Source: Hirsutella rhossiliensis
Lineage: Eukaryota; Ascomycota; Sordariomycetes; Hypocreales; Ophiocordycipitaceae
Assembly (NCBI RefSeq): GCF_020360975.1
Contig: NW_025408680.1
Coordinates: 558,001 to 622,000, forward strand
DNA: 64,000 bases
Direction of reading: 5' to 3'
The position numbers and the translations under genes were made by a program. Below the pieces are notes generated by a model that was not told where the DNA came from, did no database searches, and saw only the letters and a list, made by a program, of their open reading frames with translations. Shown one piece after another: positions 11,571 through 22,280 of the stretch (within the stretch, counting starts at the first letter, position 1; every line of letters begins with the position of its first letter).

Positions 11571-11575
11571 CCTGG
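11571..11575. repeat. 5-bp target-site duplication CCTGG (left copy)
   Basis: CCTGG immediately precedes the 5' LTR and recurs immediately after the 3' LTR at 16988-16992, the 5-bp duplication left by Ty3/gypsy integrase. It proves the element boundaries and that both ends belong to one insertion. Confidence 0.9.
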
Positions 11576-11810
11576 TGTCACGGGCTGTGCCCGGCTGGTG
11601 GACCCGGTTGTACCGGGTCCGGTGGGTCGTGCTCCGGTGGCAACACCGGCCCCGCTCCGCGGACCCAGAAGCTGCGAGAACATTCCGAGAAGGGTAATAT
11701 AAGCTCGCACTCGAGGCTACGCCTCGAGTTCAGCTTCTTTCCTCCTTAGCTCTAGATAGACAACACCTAGGCACCTGCTTGTTGAATAAACTCCGGGCCA
11801 GCCTTTCACA
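11576..11810 (+). repeat. 5' LTR, 235 bp
   Basis: Contains a perfect 8-bp hairpin GGACCCGG-TTGTA-CCGGGTCC (11600-11620), a TATA-like box (TATAAG at 11698), a second palindrome CTCGAGGC-TAC-GCCTCGAG just downstream, and AGCTCTAGATA at 11748-11758, the likely transcript start used for self-priming. It ends ACA. Confidence 0.95.
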
Positions 11811-11821
11811 TATCTAGAGCT
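11811..11821 (+). promoter_or_regulatory. self-priming primer binding site
   Basis: TATCTAGAGCT begins on the first base after the 5' LTR. It is the exact reverse complement of AGCTCTAGATA at 11748-11758 inside the LTR. Eleven bases is the length used by Tf1/sushi-type elements, whose mRNA 5' end folds back to prime reverse transcription without a tRNA. Confidence 0.75.
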
Positions 11822-11858
11822 CCTTCTAAATACCGCAAGCTGCAGACTGCTCGTCAGG

Positions 11859-12700
11859 ATGGACCAGCAGAGTGAGAGCCCAAGTCTCCAGCAGCAATGG
11901 ATTGACCAACGCATTCAAGAAGCGGTCAATGCGACTCTCAGCCCTCTACAGGACCAACTTTCCTTGCTGATGGAGCAACTCGGGCGAGCGCAGCCGCAGG
12001 CGCCGACTTGCAATCGCCGCCAGTGGCACGAGGATTGGGCGAGAGCACGCCTGGCTTGGGCACGCCCCTCCCCAAAACCTGCGGTACTGGAATGCGGAAA
12101 CCGTTGCCCAACCCACCCAAGTATGACGGCTCACGGAAGAGCTACTCCGCCTGGGCCAGGCAGATGCGAGACAAGCTGGACCTTGATGCACACTACTACA
12201 GTGGAAATCGCGAACTTTGGTACCTCATCAACTCATGTTTGGACGAGCGACCACAGCAAGTGGTCGCTACCTTTACGCCGCGGAGGCCCTGGGGTAGCTA
12301 CGACCCCAAGAGTTCATGCGATACCTCGACCGAACCTACCAGGACAGCAACATCCAATCCCGCGCTGCTGCCACGCTGAGAACTATGCGGCAGCGCGAGA
12401 CCAACCTCTCGCGTCCTTCCTTCCCCGATTCGAACAGGCATTAGCTGAAGCCGGGGAGCAGACTGGCCGGACAGTGCAAAGATCGTATTTCTAGAGAACG
12501 CAATAAATGCACGCCTCCAAGAGAGTTTGGTCACAGCCGTCCTACCGACGACTACCAGGGATGGCTTGCGAGAGTTCAGGAAATTGCGGGCAGATTGGAG
12601 AGACTGAAACCCGGTAGGCAGCCGACGTCGACTGAGCGGACGCCTCAACAGCTACCAAGGCAACGACCCAGGAGGAACCGGAGGACCCCGACGGAGATGT
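11859..12700 (+). pseudogene. gypsy gag, frame-broken
   Basis: The start is at 11859 (MDQQSESPSLQQQWIDQR). The capsid-like part then moves to another frame (PPKYDGSRKSYSAWARQMRD, LWYLINSCLDERP), back again near 12390 (LASFLPRFEQALAEAG) and once more near 12490. Each change is consistent with a one- or two-base indel. The knuckle belongs to the following segment. Confidence 0.75.
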
Positions 12701-12704
12701 TAAG

Positions 12705-13610
12705 ATGACGGACATCAACCGTATTGGCCACGAGTCGAAGGGTCGTCGACATGTCGATAAGAAGCCGAAGGATGAGCGCCGCTGCTATCGCTGTGGTCGG
12801 ACGGATCATCTTATCGTGGACTGCCCAGCCCAGGTGGTCTTTCCTGGCGAAGGGAAGCAACAGCGACCTAAAGCTGCGCGCATGAAGAAGCCCGATGCCG
12901 CAGATGATTCGGAATCAACCGCAGCATCCAGTGAGGACGAGTCGGCGGGAAAGACTAGCCCGGGGCGAAAGCGGGCGCCGGGGCCTGCAAAGGCAGACAT
13001 CCGGGACTGGGAAGCGTTCAAGCCACGAATGAATAGTCGGACTGTATTAGTCAACGCGCGGGTAAACCGAGGCTATCGAATACGCGCCCTTGTCGACTGT
13101 GGATGTGACTGCTATGCCGTGATCGACGAAGCCCTTGTTCGGAAGCTGCGGATACCCTTCGTCGACTCGAAACCACGAGAAATTGGGGATTCTCAGAGTC
13201 AGCGAAGAGTGTCATATCCCCAGGGTCGTGGCTGTTGTGGTCGAGACAGCTGGATTTGACGAACGTGTCTTTGCATACGTGATCCCAAGCCTGGGCCAGG
13301 ACATGTTCCTCGGCCGGCCTTGGATGGAGAGAAATCACGTCGTGTACGATGCTGCCAAGCAGCGAATGTACCATGGGAGGGCAGGTGTGACGATACGCCT
13401 CATTGGGCAGGAAGAGCCCGCCAAGATACGCGCGATTCGAAGCGCAAGACTCGTGTCGGCAGCCGTATTCACGGCGGAATGTCGACGCGCAAAGAGACGC
13501 AAGAAGTGCAACGCGATCTCGATTCATGCAATCAGTTTGTCGGATATAGAGGGCGCTTCAGCCGAAGCCGCCAGTCGATCCGAGCGAGAAGGTCCCGGCA
13601 GAAGTGCTGA
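12705..13610 (+). pseudogene. gypsy CCHC knuckle and aspartic protease
   Basis: 12705-13259 has the CCHC knuckle CYRCGRTDHLIVDC and the start of a retropepsin fold, RALVDCGCDCYAVID. The active-site triplet reads D-C-G instead of the usual D-S/T-G. The frame changes near 13190, after which VIPSLGQDMFLGRPWMERN continues the protease to about 13600. Confidence 0.7.
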
Positions 13611-15032
13611 AAGAATTCCGCGACCTATTCTCACCAGGAGAGGCAATGAAGCTGCCGCCACATCGACCGGGTGTGGATCATGAAGTCAACCTGCAGCCTG
13701 ACAAGAACGGCAACGAGCCACCCCTTCCGTGGGGCCCACTCTACAACATGTCACGAGAAGAGCTGTTGGTCTTGCGAAAGACCCTGAAAGACCTGCTGGA
13801 CAGAGGATTCATCCGAGCGAGTAGCTCAGCGGCTGCCGCGCCGGTGCTGTTCGTGCGGAAGCCGAATGGAGGGCTGCGATTTTGTTGCGACTACCGAGCG
13901 CTGAATGCAATCACCAAGCGCGACCGATACCCACTGCCCCTCATCGCGGAGACCCTGCAGAATCTGGCCAAGGCTAAGTGGTTCACCAAGTTGGACGTGG
14001 TGGCCGCTTTCCATAAGATCCGCATGGCTCCGGGACATGAGGAAAGACTGCATTTCGCACGAGGTTTGGGCTCTACGAGTGGCTCGTGTGCCCTTTCGGC
14101 CTGAGCGGCGCCCCGGCATCATTCCAACGATACATGAACAGTGTATTGCGCGAATGGCTGGACGACTTTGTCACAGCGTACCTGGATGATGTACTGATCT
14201 ACTCGAGCGGTTCGAAGGCGGATCATGAGGCTAAGGTGCGACGAGTTCTCCAAGCACTCGCCGACGCTGGGCTGCACCTAGACCCAGCGAAGTGCGAGTT
14301 TTCGGTACAAGAGGTCAAATACCTTGGGTTCATCGTCAACGCAGGAAAGGAATCGCCTGCGACCCCGAAAAGCAGCGCGCCATCCGCGAATGGGAGGCCC
14401 CGACCACGGTGAAGGGTGTCAGAAGCTTTCTGGGCTTCGCCAACTATTACCGGATCTTCATCCCCGACTATGCCAAGATCACGCAGTCTCTGGATGCCCT
14501 GCTTAAGAAAGGAACTGCCTTTCATTGGGGACGAGCGGAGAACGAGGCGTTTCAGGAGCTGAAGCGACGATTTTGCGAGTCACCGGTGCTCAAGCAGTGG
14601 GACCCGAGCCTCCCGACCTTTTTGGAGACGGATTGCTCAGGCTACGCATTGGGAGGCGTCCTGTCGCAGGAAGGCCCAGATGGACGTCGACACGCATGCG
14701 CCTTCTTCTCGAAGCGACTTTCGCCAGCGGAGTACAACTATCCCATTCACGACAAGGAGATGCTTGCCATCATGAGATGTCTCGACAACTGGAACGCCGA
14801 ACTTAGGAGCTGCGGCCCATTTACAATCCTTACCGATCACCGCAACCTGGGTATTTCGCGACCCGCCAGAAGCTCAGGGACCGGCAGAGCCGTGGGGCAG
14901 CCAATTTGCCCCAGTTCGACTTCAAGCTCGAGTATCGCCGGGGAAGCGGGGCTGTCGTGCCTGATGCGTTGTCCCGCCGTGAACAAGACAAGCCACAGGG
15001 CATTGACGACGAGCGGGAACAAGGAAGAATGA
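13604..15032 (+). pseudogene. gypsy reverse transcriptase and RNase H
   Basis: Three consecutive frames carry RT and RNase H. RT motifs are [56 protein letters not shown] and the catalytic [10 protein letters not shown]. RNase H motifs are FLETDCSGYALGGVLSQ, YPIHDKEMLAIMRCL and ILTDHRNL. Frame changes lie near 14065, 14345 and 14850. All key acidic residues are present. Confidence 0.85.
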
Positions 15033-16754
15033 TACAGTTGATACCGGATAGTGCCATTCCATCATCGACAAGAGCATGTATCAACGCGATGAGTTCTGAC
15101 TGTTCAGAGGCATCCACCCTGCCGAAGATGAAGGTCTTCGAGGTAGCGGACCTGCAGCAACTCTGGGACGAAACGGTGGCGAAGGACTCGATATTCCGGG
15201 CAGCCTATAAGGCAGTCCGCGATCGCGAGCGTGCCTTCCCGCCCTCGCTGGGCCTGAAGATCCAGATTTCAGAATGTGCGATCGACGCAGGCAAAGGCTG
15301 ACATTCAGAGACCGTATTTGGGTGCCGGGTGGATCCGGAGAGGAGGGTAACCAGGAGGAAGCTGAGAAAGACCAGTTGAGAACCCGCATTGTGCAGCAGT
15401 CGCATGACTCTGTTGCGACCGGTCATCCCGGCAGGAAGGTACGCTGGCTATTGTGGCTCGGCGATTCTACTGGCCTGGGCAGTCCCAGCTGGTTCGCCGG
15501 TACGTAGCCAATTGCGACACCTGCGGCAGAGCACACATCTGGCGCCAGTCGAAAGGGATTTCTCAAGCCTCTGCCGATTCCAGATCGACCCCGAAGCCAT
15601 TTGTCCATGGACTTCATCACAGATCTGCCGCCTACTGGACCGAGCAAGGCAAGGTACCTGTGGGTGATTGTGGACAGACTGACAAAGGCTGTGACCCTCG
15701 AGGTGATGGACAACATGGAAGCTGAGCAGTGTGCAAACCGTTTTCTCCAGTGTCATTACCGATTTCACGGAATGCCACGGTCCATCGTCAGCGACCGCGG
15801 GAGCAACTGGCTAAGTAGGTTCTGGAAGAGGTTCTGCCGTCTTGCAGGTGTCACGCAGAAATTGAGCACGGCCTATCATCCTCAGACGGACGGAGGGCCA
15901 GAGAGAATGAACCAGGAGATCGAGGCCTACCTGAGAGCCTACGTGTCGTACGTGCAGGACGACTGAGAGAACTGCTCCCTGCCGCGCAGCTGGCACTCAA
16001 CAATCGTGAATCCGCAGCGACCAAGATCAGCCCCTTTTCGCTGAGCATGGTTACCACGTCGATCCCATCAGCGTCGAGGAATCGGAAGAGCCACCGAGGC
16101 ATAGAGAGGAAAGCAGAGCTGATAGCCTACTCAGTCGCCTGCAGGAGGTCAATGAGTACATGCAAGCAGTGATGGCCTCCTCACAGCAACAACAAGAAGA
16201 GGCTGCCAACGCAAAGCGACAGCCTGCGGAGCGATTTGAAGTTGGTGACAAGGTGTGGCTCTCGATGGCAAACTACAGATCGCCACGACCGTGCAAGAAG
16301 CTCGACTGGCTGCATCACAAGTACACAGTCACGAAGGTAATTAGTTCGCACGTTGTTGAGCTCGATGTTCGTGGCTCAATTTACCCGCGATTTCATGTTG
16401 ACCTTTGCGGCGGGCGCATCAAGATCCGGCTCCTGGCCAAAGGTAGATGACGCACAGCCACCACCGGTACAAGATGAGTCCGGCACGAATCTGTGGGATG
16501 TCGACGAGATTCTCTGCGCGAGATGGAAGAAGCGGGGACGAGGGGAATTCAGGCAAGCACTAGTGCGATGGACGGGCTACGCAGAGCCGACTTGGGAGCC
16601 AGTTGAGTGGTTGCAAGGAACAATTGCGATGAAGGCATTCGAGGACAAGTACGGGCCAATCAAGACCAATGATGGCCCTAGGGAGAGGTACGAGACGCTG
16701 GCAGGAACGCAAGAACCCGCAGACGCCGACCTGGTCGGAGGGGACAAGGGGTAA
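14906..16754 (+). pseudogene. gypsy integrase with C-terminal chromodomain
   Basis: After the RNase H tail (PQFDFKLEYRRGSG, PDALSRRE) come integrase motifs in successive frames: FYWPGQSQLVRRYVANCDTC (zinc domain), MDFITDLPPTGPSKARYLWV, IVSDRGSNWLSRFWK and STAYHPQTDGGPERMNQEIE (core). A GPY/F-like region (FEVGDKVWL) follows, then a chromodomain at about 16490-16610 (WDVDEILCARW, FRQALVRWTGYAEPTWEPVE). Chromodomains steer such integrases to modified histones, usually H3K9-methylated chromatin. Frame changes occur near 15430, 15550, 15960 and 16400. Confidence 0.85.
16737..16751 (+). promoter_or_regulatory. polypurine tract
   Basis: GGAGGGGACAAGGGG ends three bases before the 3' LTR, at the position where plus-strand DNA synthesis is primed. 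Confidence 0.7.
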
Positions 16755-16987
16755 TGTCACGGGCTGTGCCGGCTGGTGGACCCGGTTGTACCGGGTCCGG
16801 TGGGTCGTGCTCCGGTGGCAACACCGGCCGCTCCGCGGACCCAGAAGCTGCGAGAACATTCCGAGAAGGGTAATATAAGCTCGCACTCGAGGCTACGCCT
16901 CGAGTTCAGCTTCTTTTCCTCCTTAGCTCTAGATAGACAACACCTAGGCACCTGCTTGTTGAATAAACTCCGGGCCAGCCTTTCACA
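16755..16987 (+). repeat. 3' LTR, 233 bp
   Basis: Same sequence as the 5' LTR except one C fewer near the start, two C fewer in the CCGGCC run and one extra T in TCTTTTCC. No base substitutions were seen by eye. The right CCTGG duplication follows at 16988-16992. Confidence 0.95.
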
Positions 16988-17354
16988 CCTGGAAAATCTC
17001 ACTCCCATGAGTTTACTGCGCGATTTTATCCGCGATGAGCTGTCCTTAGGACCCTTTGGGTCTCGGTAGGCTGACACGCACGTCCGTCTTCTGACGTCGA
17101 TTGGGCGTCTGCCGTACTGATCTTGACTTCGCTCCTTATGTTCTTCGATCTATCTCACGCCAACTGAAAGACGTCTCTGCCAAGTCTGACGGCGTTCGTA
17201 GGAGTTGGGCTAGTATTATCGTCCAATCTATGTATCTCGATTGACCCAAACAGCGAGCAGTATATCTAGTCCCTCCTCCACGTGAGCGTGAGCACAAGAA
17301 TCCCCCAGTCGAGTGCAAATTGCATTCGCAGCCTCGGACCTGACTTGAGCGACC

Positions 17355-17591
17355 TCAACGACGCGCCGCCCCCTGGTTCTGGCGACCGCGGGCTTGGCAG
17401 GCAGAGCATTTAGATGGCTCGCCTATGAGATAATTGGTGATGCGTCCTTGCTTGCAATTGCCGATATGCGGAAAAGGGGCAGTATGCCAGGAAGGTTCGG
17501 CACCCGAGCATGGTTTATAGTCAGTCTCAATTGAGGAAATGCAGGCGTTGCACTGGCTGCAGTAGGTGGTGATTTCGTCTCTGGTGCACAT
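17355..17591 (-). CDS. small hypothetical cysteine-rich protein, 78 aa
   Basis: Open from an ATG at 17591 (MCTRDEITTYCSQCNACISS). Eight cysteines, several in CxxC pairs (CSQC, CSAC), suggest a small metal-binding or disulfide protein. There is no signal peptide. The ORF extends further upstream (to 17660), but the MCTRDE start places Cys at position 2, as in other short fungal proteins of this style. No family recognised; it could be non-coding. Confidence 0.35.
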   Translation of the reverse strand: MCTRDEITTYCSQCNACISSIETDYKPCSGAEPSWHTAPFPHIGNCKQGRITNYLIGEPSKCSACQARGRQNQGAARR

Positions 17592-19749
17592 GATTGCGTG
17601 GTTTGCTTTTCTCTCTTTTCCCCTCGGTTGGTAATTCGTCTCCTCTCGTGATTTATGCACGGCGATGATATCGTTCTCGGAGTGCTGGCTTGCTGCAATG
17701 ATTGACTGGTAAGGGTGAAGGATTTAGTGATTGAGTCGAATAGAGTGCAGAAGTGGGTGGTGAAAAGAAGGAGAGCTCTCAACACAGCGAGGGAGGAGTC
17801 CAATTTATTCTACAACTTACAATACTAGAGATTGAGTAACCCTTCATCTCTCCTGTGCGAGTCATTCTGATTCGGTCCCTCGCGTGTATGAAAGAACAAG
17901 AAAAGTTCCACGTCAGTTATGAACATATGGCGAACGTTGACACTGAAAGGAGCTGTGACTGCGGGTTCAGGCCGTGCTTACCGTCCTGTTCGAGGAGATC
18001 TGCTATGATCAAAAGCTGCTCGAGGGCTGTATTTGAGCAGTTACTTTGTACGCTTCACAATTAATGACCTGAAACTGATTACATGGCTACACGGCGACAT
18101 GAAAAGCGGCTTTGTCGTTGTGGCCTCCAGCGTTCACTCCTAGGTGCGGAAAGGTATGCATGTGGAAAGCCCGAACAAAGAGCTCAGCGTGATTGTGGAC
18201 CGGAGGTTGCAAAGAGCACTGAATTCAAGGAACAACTAGGTAACAAAGACCGAACGAGTTAATGAAAAAGCGAGGCAGAGTTTGTCTGTGGATGGGGCGC
18301 TGCTTTAGTGAAACAGCCTTCGGACTGGGCCATACTTTTGGATTAAACGCCTTATCTTGCAACGTTCAACGAGCATCTTCACTGCGTGTGCGGATCATGG
18401 TGGCCCCGCCAGTGGCATTGCCGTGCCACGCGTATGTGAGTACGTGTGGTTGGGCAGCGTTTCTCACCGGAACACGACTCAAACGTGAACGAGTTCATCA
18501 TGAACTCGCTCTTGAAATAGGGGACGAACGATGCCGCCCACCTGTGAATGTAAACCGCGAAGAGGGGACAGAGCTGCGCTCAGGAATTAGGCGCAAGTGA
18601 AGAGATGAGAATACTAGAATGCATTGAACTCATATTGATTCCGCCTATTTTCATAAATGCAGTACGTGTAGTAGGTCTGCGATGACCCGTCCGCAACAGT
18701 CATTCAAGCCTGTGCAGCCGCTCTGTAGCTTCTGAGTTTCTCGACCACTCATTCTTACTGTCATGAAATTTCAAATGGTTGCACCAAAGGTCTTGCTTCA
18801 ATGGTGCCGCCATGTCATCAGGCCCTCGGAGGGTTGCGATGCAGGTTGGTGAGAAAAGGATAGCCTTCACCTATGGCGGCGACAAATGCTTCACCTCGTC
18901 TCCTAGTCCCAGCAACTCTCAACCAAGCGCGGTGACCCTGCAAAGCCAAGCTACCCTCTTTCCGATACACGTGATAAAAACAGGGCAAGGTTCGTGGTCC
19001 CGATGCCGGCACGAGGCCCGCCCCAGCCACCCAGCTCTTGAGCCTCTGCCATGCCAGAAAATGCGACCATTTCTCACCACCCCACCACATCTGCAAATAC
19101 CACCACCTGCAAATACCACCCACACCTGCAAATACCTTTACTTGTCATAAGACAATTCGCGTTAAACCGCCCATCGAAATAGAGGGAGAAACTGTATAGA
19201 AAACCAGGAGAAAATCGCAAAAAAGAAAAAGATTTAAAGACATACAGCAGCCGGATTAGCCCGTAACTGCCCCCCACCGGTTCCTGACCACTTACGCGAG
19301 AGAGGCAAAAATGCCGGTAACCGCTATGGCATACTTATTGAGTTACCGGTAACCCATTTACGCTATTTGCGAAGCCTATATGGCCACCCCTAACATATAC
19401 CGTTGCCAGTGGCGCTTGGCGATATTCCCCGGATGATTTGCAGTTGCCGGTACTACCTGTTGGAAGGGGAAATCTCGTACTGCAGTGATCCGTCCGAAAG
19501 CCAAAGTACTCGGCCCCCCTCTCCGGCTCCCCTGCTAGTCAACCCCGAGTAACATGAACGCGTGGAGGATCAAGGAGTGGTGATTAATGTTTCTGGGGAT
19601 CTAGCTGGCGGGTAAGATTTGACACTGATTGGGCATGTTTCACCGCCAATCAGCCCTTGCCATCCAACCCAGAACTCCCTATCCCCTCAGTTGATACTGA
19701 CCATCCAACTTAGCGGACCTCCGCTCTAGTCTTCCTATATCCTCCGATT
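17592..19749. other. gene-free region with short repeats
   Basis: No gene supported. It contains a short tandem array at 19091-19137 (three copies of CTGCAAATACC at 16- to 20-bp spacing) and a perfect 12-bp palindrome GTTACCGGTAAC at 19342-19353, with CCGGTAACC repeated at 19314-19322. These may be remnants of a small transposable element. Confidence 0.4.
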
Positions 19750-20762
19750 ATGGGTTTAATTGGTCAAAAAGTCATTTCGACACCACCGAAGGACCTCTAT
19801 CGGTGGCCCGCTAAAGTCATTTCTATACTGACTGGCGGCGATGTTGACAATAATAGCACGATCTCTGTAAGGTATAATGGCCGATGTTTCTGCATTTATA
19901 TGTCGCCGCGTTTCCTGCGGAACTCACTAAAAGCAACGACCCTATATCTCAAATACCTGCAAGTGATTTAACTGGAGGGTCCTAGAAAGTTTGAAGGAGT
20001 CCGCGAGGAAAACGCCTACGAATAGATTATTGGGTTATTCCTGCCAATTTTCATGCGATTGGCGCCCGAGCCGCTTCCTTCATTCGACGCCGATAAAATC
20101 AGATCTGGCAAAGCTAAGCCCGTACTTTTAGAGTACCTCTTCCCGGAAACATTCGGCTATAGACTTAAAGCTGTGGATTAGACGTTTTCCCTACTGTATA
20201 CCGACGACAATGGTAACCTTGCCGCCCCTTAAACGTGGCTGAACGATGAGACGCTGGACGAACTCGAGACATGGGCGCGATTTTTTGAAATTTCGGAGAT
20301 AGAGGTTTGTTTCGCAGATCTAGAGCATGCACTGGATAGAATGCCCATAAGAGTGAAAGTTAGGTTAGATAGGCTCGAATAGGCGATAACCGATTTCGAG
20401 GGCGGCTACACCCATGGTTGGGTTGATCCTGATAAGGCGGGAACAGTGGAAGGAGATCTGCAAGGACTGCAGCGAATCATCAGATTCATCTTGGAGGAGG
20501 CTCAGGACGATTCTTGCGACAACCATGAGAACTGGCCGAGGGAAGCCAGTTGATGTACATAGTATGTATATCCGATGAAACAGATTCTCGGACTTGCGCT
20601 TCGCCATTCAATCGACAGTATTCGTGAGTGATTTCGGTAAAGTGTCACTTTCATATCAGGACCTATTACAATAAATCGGAAGTCACGGGGACAGGTATTG
20701 TCATGTATACGCTGCGGGAGCACAGACTTGACCTCCCCGCCTTCTTCTCGCACACCGAATGA
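19750..20762 (+). pseudogene. stop-riddled N-terminal half of a fungal kinase-like family gene
   Basis: One frame runs from ATG 19750 for over 800 nt without indels but with in-frame stops at about 19969, 20023, 20176, 20227 and 20380. Readable blocks include LLEYLFPETFGYRLKAV, TWLNDETLDELETWARFFEI and LQGLQRIIRFILEEAQDDSC. More stops follow after 20550, and one frame change leads to YTLREHRLDLPAFFSHTE ending near 20762. This block order resembles the N-terminal part of a large fungus-specific protein-kinase-like family, recognised from memory and not searched. The first five stops are TAG or TAA, each one C-to-T change from CAG or CAA. That fits CpA-directed mutation (RIP). Confidence 0.6.
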
Positions 20763-21074
20763 TGGTGATTTTTGCTTTCTCCCTGAGATGGTACCTTTTT
20801 TCTAACGAATGGTTTCTTAGAGGAAAAGCCGTTGAGGATCAAGACGAAGTGAAGAGAAGAGAAGAGTCCTCTGGACGACCTGCTCGGAGCAGTAGGCGAG
20901 CGGTGGGACTAAACGACCCTAAATATCAACTACCTTCACAGAAGATCGCCAATAATCCAAATCGTGAGGTCCTTAACTCATCCGCTGAAGCTGCACGTAA
21001 ACTACGGGTTAAAGAAGAATATCAAGAAGAGAAGGCCAGCTAGTATAAGGACAGATTATATATGCTAAATACTA

Positions 21075-21756
21075 CTAGTTACTAATCCGGCTCCGTAAGG
21101 TTTGTTGAGAGCTGTGCTGACGCTGAGTTCGTCTACTGTCTCTCTTTCGCTTTCTAACAGCTTTTCCTGCCGACCTTGTTATCCTCTTGCTTGGGAAGGC
21201 GGATCGGTCCGGTGCTGGAGACTGGCTATCGGAGTCGTCATCGCTATGTCGATTTGAGTGACTGTCGCCTAGACCCAAGCAGTGGTGATGGGAACGGGTT
21301 CGAATCCGCGAGCGCGTGAAGCCTTTCCAGCGCTGCGGTTTATACGACAATGTGCGGGGTGACTTGCGCATAGTTTCCGGAATATTGCGCATCACGTCCT
21401 CATACTCCATAGCCCAAGTGTTAAGACGCTGAGCAGCATTAAACCACTTTTGGGGGGGGCAGATCTTCTCGAATTGTTCGAAGGATGAAGGCAAGAACTT
21501 GTGCGACAGCCGTGCGATGAAGTCTTGTATCATCATCGTCCACCACGTCCAGGTTCGGAATAAGTACAGAGTAGTACACCTTCGCAGGGTCCGATGGGAT
21601 GTATAAGACAATGAATGCTTCCCCCGTGCACATATAGCCGTACTGGGTGCCTATCCGTCTCATATAGGAGAAGAGTTGGGTGATGACGGCTGCATAGAGC
21701 GATGGTTCATTAACCTCCAATTTTAAAGTATGTTGGCTCAAGGTCTGGAGGCACAT
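21075..21756 (-). pseudogene. inverted downstream part of the same kinase-like family, frame-broken
   Basis: 21756-21439 reads VITQLFSYMRRIGTQYGYMC, TGEAFIVLYIPSDPAKVYYS and RTAVAQVLAFILRTI. A frame change near 21440 leads to AAQRLNTWAMEYEDVMRNIP, SYKPQRWKGFTRSRIRTRS and a basic Ser/Arg-rich stretch to the stop at 21075. These blocks normally follow the N-terminal half represented at 19750-20762, but here they lie on the opposite strand. Minus-strand ORFs up to 22280 may be further debris. The kinase core itself is not seen. Confidence 0.55.
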
Positions 21757-22280
21757 ATGGCCAGAAAGATCGGACAGTCAACTCTATGGAGGAGCCTGAC
21801 GGGATCCGGTGTATTCTTACAGATGTGGCCGTGCTCGCGTGTGCTTGTACGAGCCCTCAGGAAATGACCAAGCCGGGTTAAAGAGGCCGGCGCAATTATC
21901 CAGCGACAAAGGCGACATAATAAGCCAGTAGACCATGCGTCCGTCTGGCAGGGTTTCGCTTGAAGGGTAAAGGGCGTGTCGGGCCGTTTTCCAGGGGCAC
22001 ATCGACATGTGCTACACCCCCGTATAAAGTCAGACGCTGGCTGGCCACCTGCATTGCCCGCGAGAACTGCGAGCAGCGCTCGGTCGACATGAATTCGGGG
22101 TGGTAGTCGTGGTGATGGACTTGAGCCGACACGCCGGGCTCGACGTTGTCGACCCAGGGGGTGATTCGGTAGCTGGGGCCAAGCAAGGACGAAGAGATAA
22201 GGCCAAGTACGGGTTGAGAAGTAGTTTACGGCAAAGGACGAGAACGGGTCAGTGGCTCCCTGCATGCAAACACTTTTCAC

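Larger units (their letters stand above)
11576..16987 (+). mobile_element. complete chromovirus-type Ty3/gypsy retrotransposon with frame-broken gag-pol
   Basis: Two nearly identical LTRs (11576-11810 and 16755-16987) begin TGTCACGGGC, end CTTTCACA and are flanked by CCTGG duplications. Internal order is gag - CCHC knuckle - protease - RT - RNase H - HHCC integrase - chromodomain, that of chromoviruses. A polypurine tract (16737-16751) precedes the 3' LTR. The primer site just inside the 5' LTR matches the element's own R region (self-priming). The LTRs differ only by three short C or T run length changes and show no substitutions, so insertion was recent. Yet the coding part changes frame about eight times. 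The element is 5.4 kb. Confidence 0.95.

Noticed and set aside
21291..21312. tRNA T-loop-like GGGTTCGAATCC
   Set aside because: No acceptor, D or anticodon arms can be drawn from the flanking sequence. It lies inside the Ser/Arg-rich relic frame.
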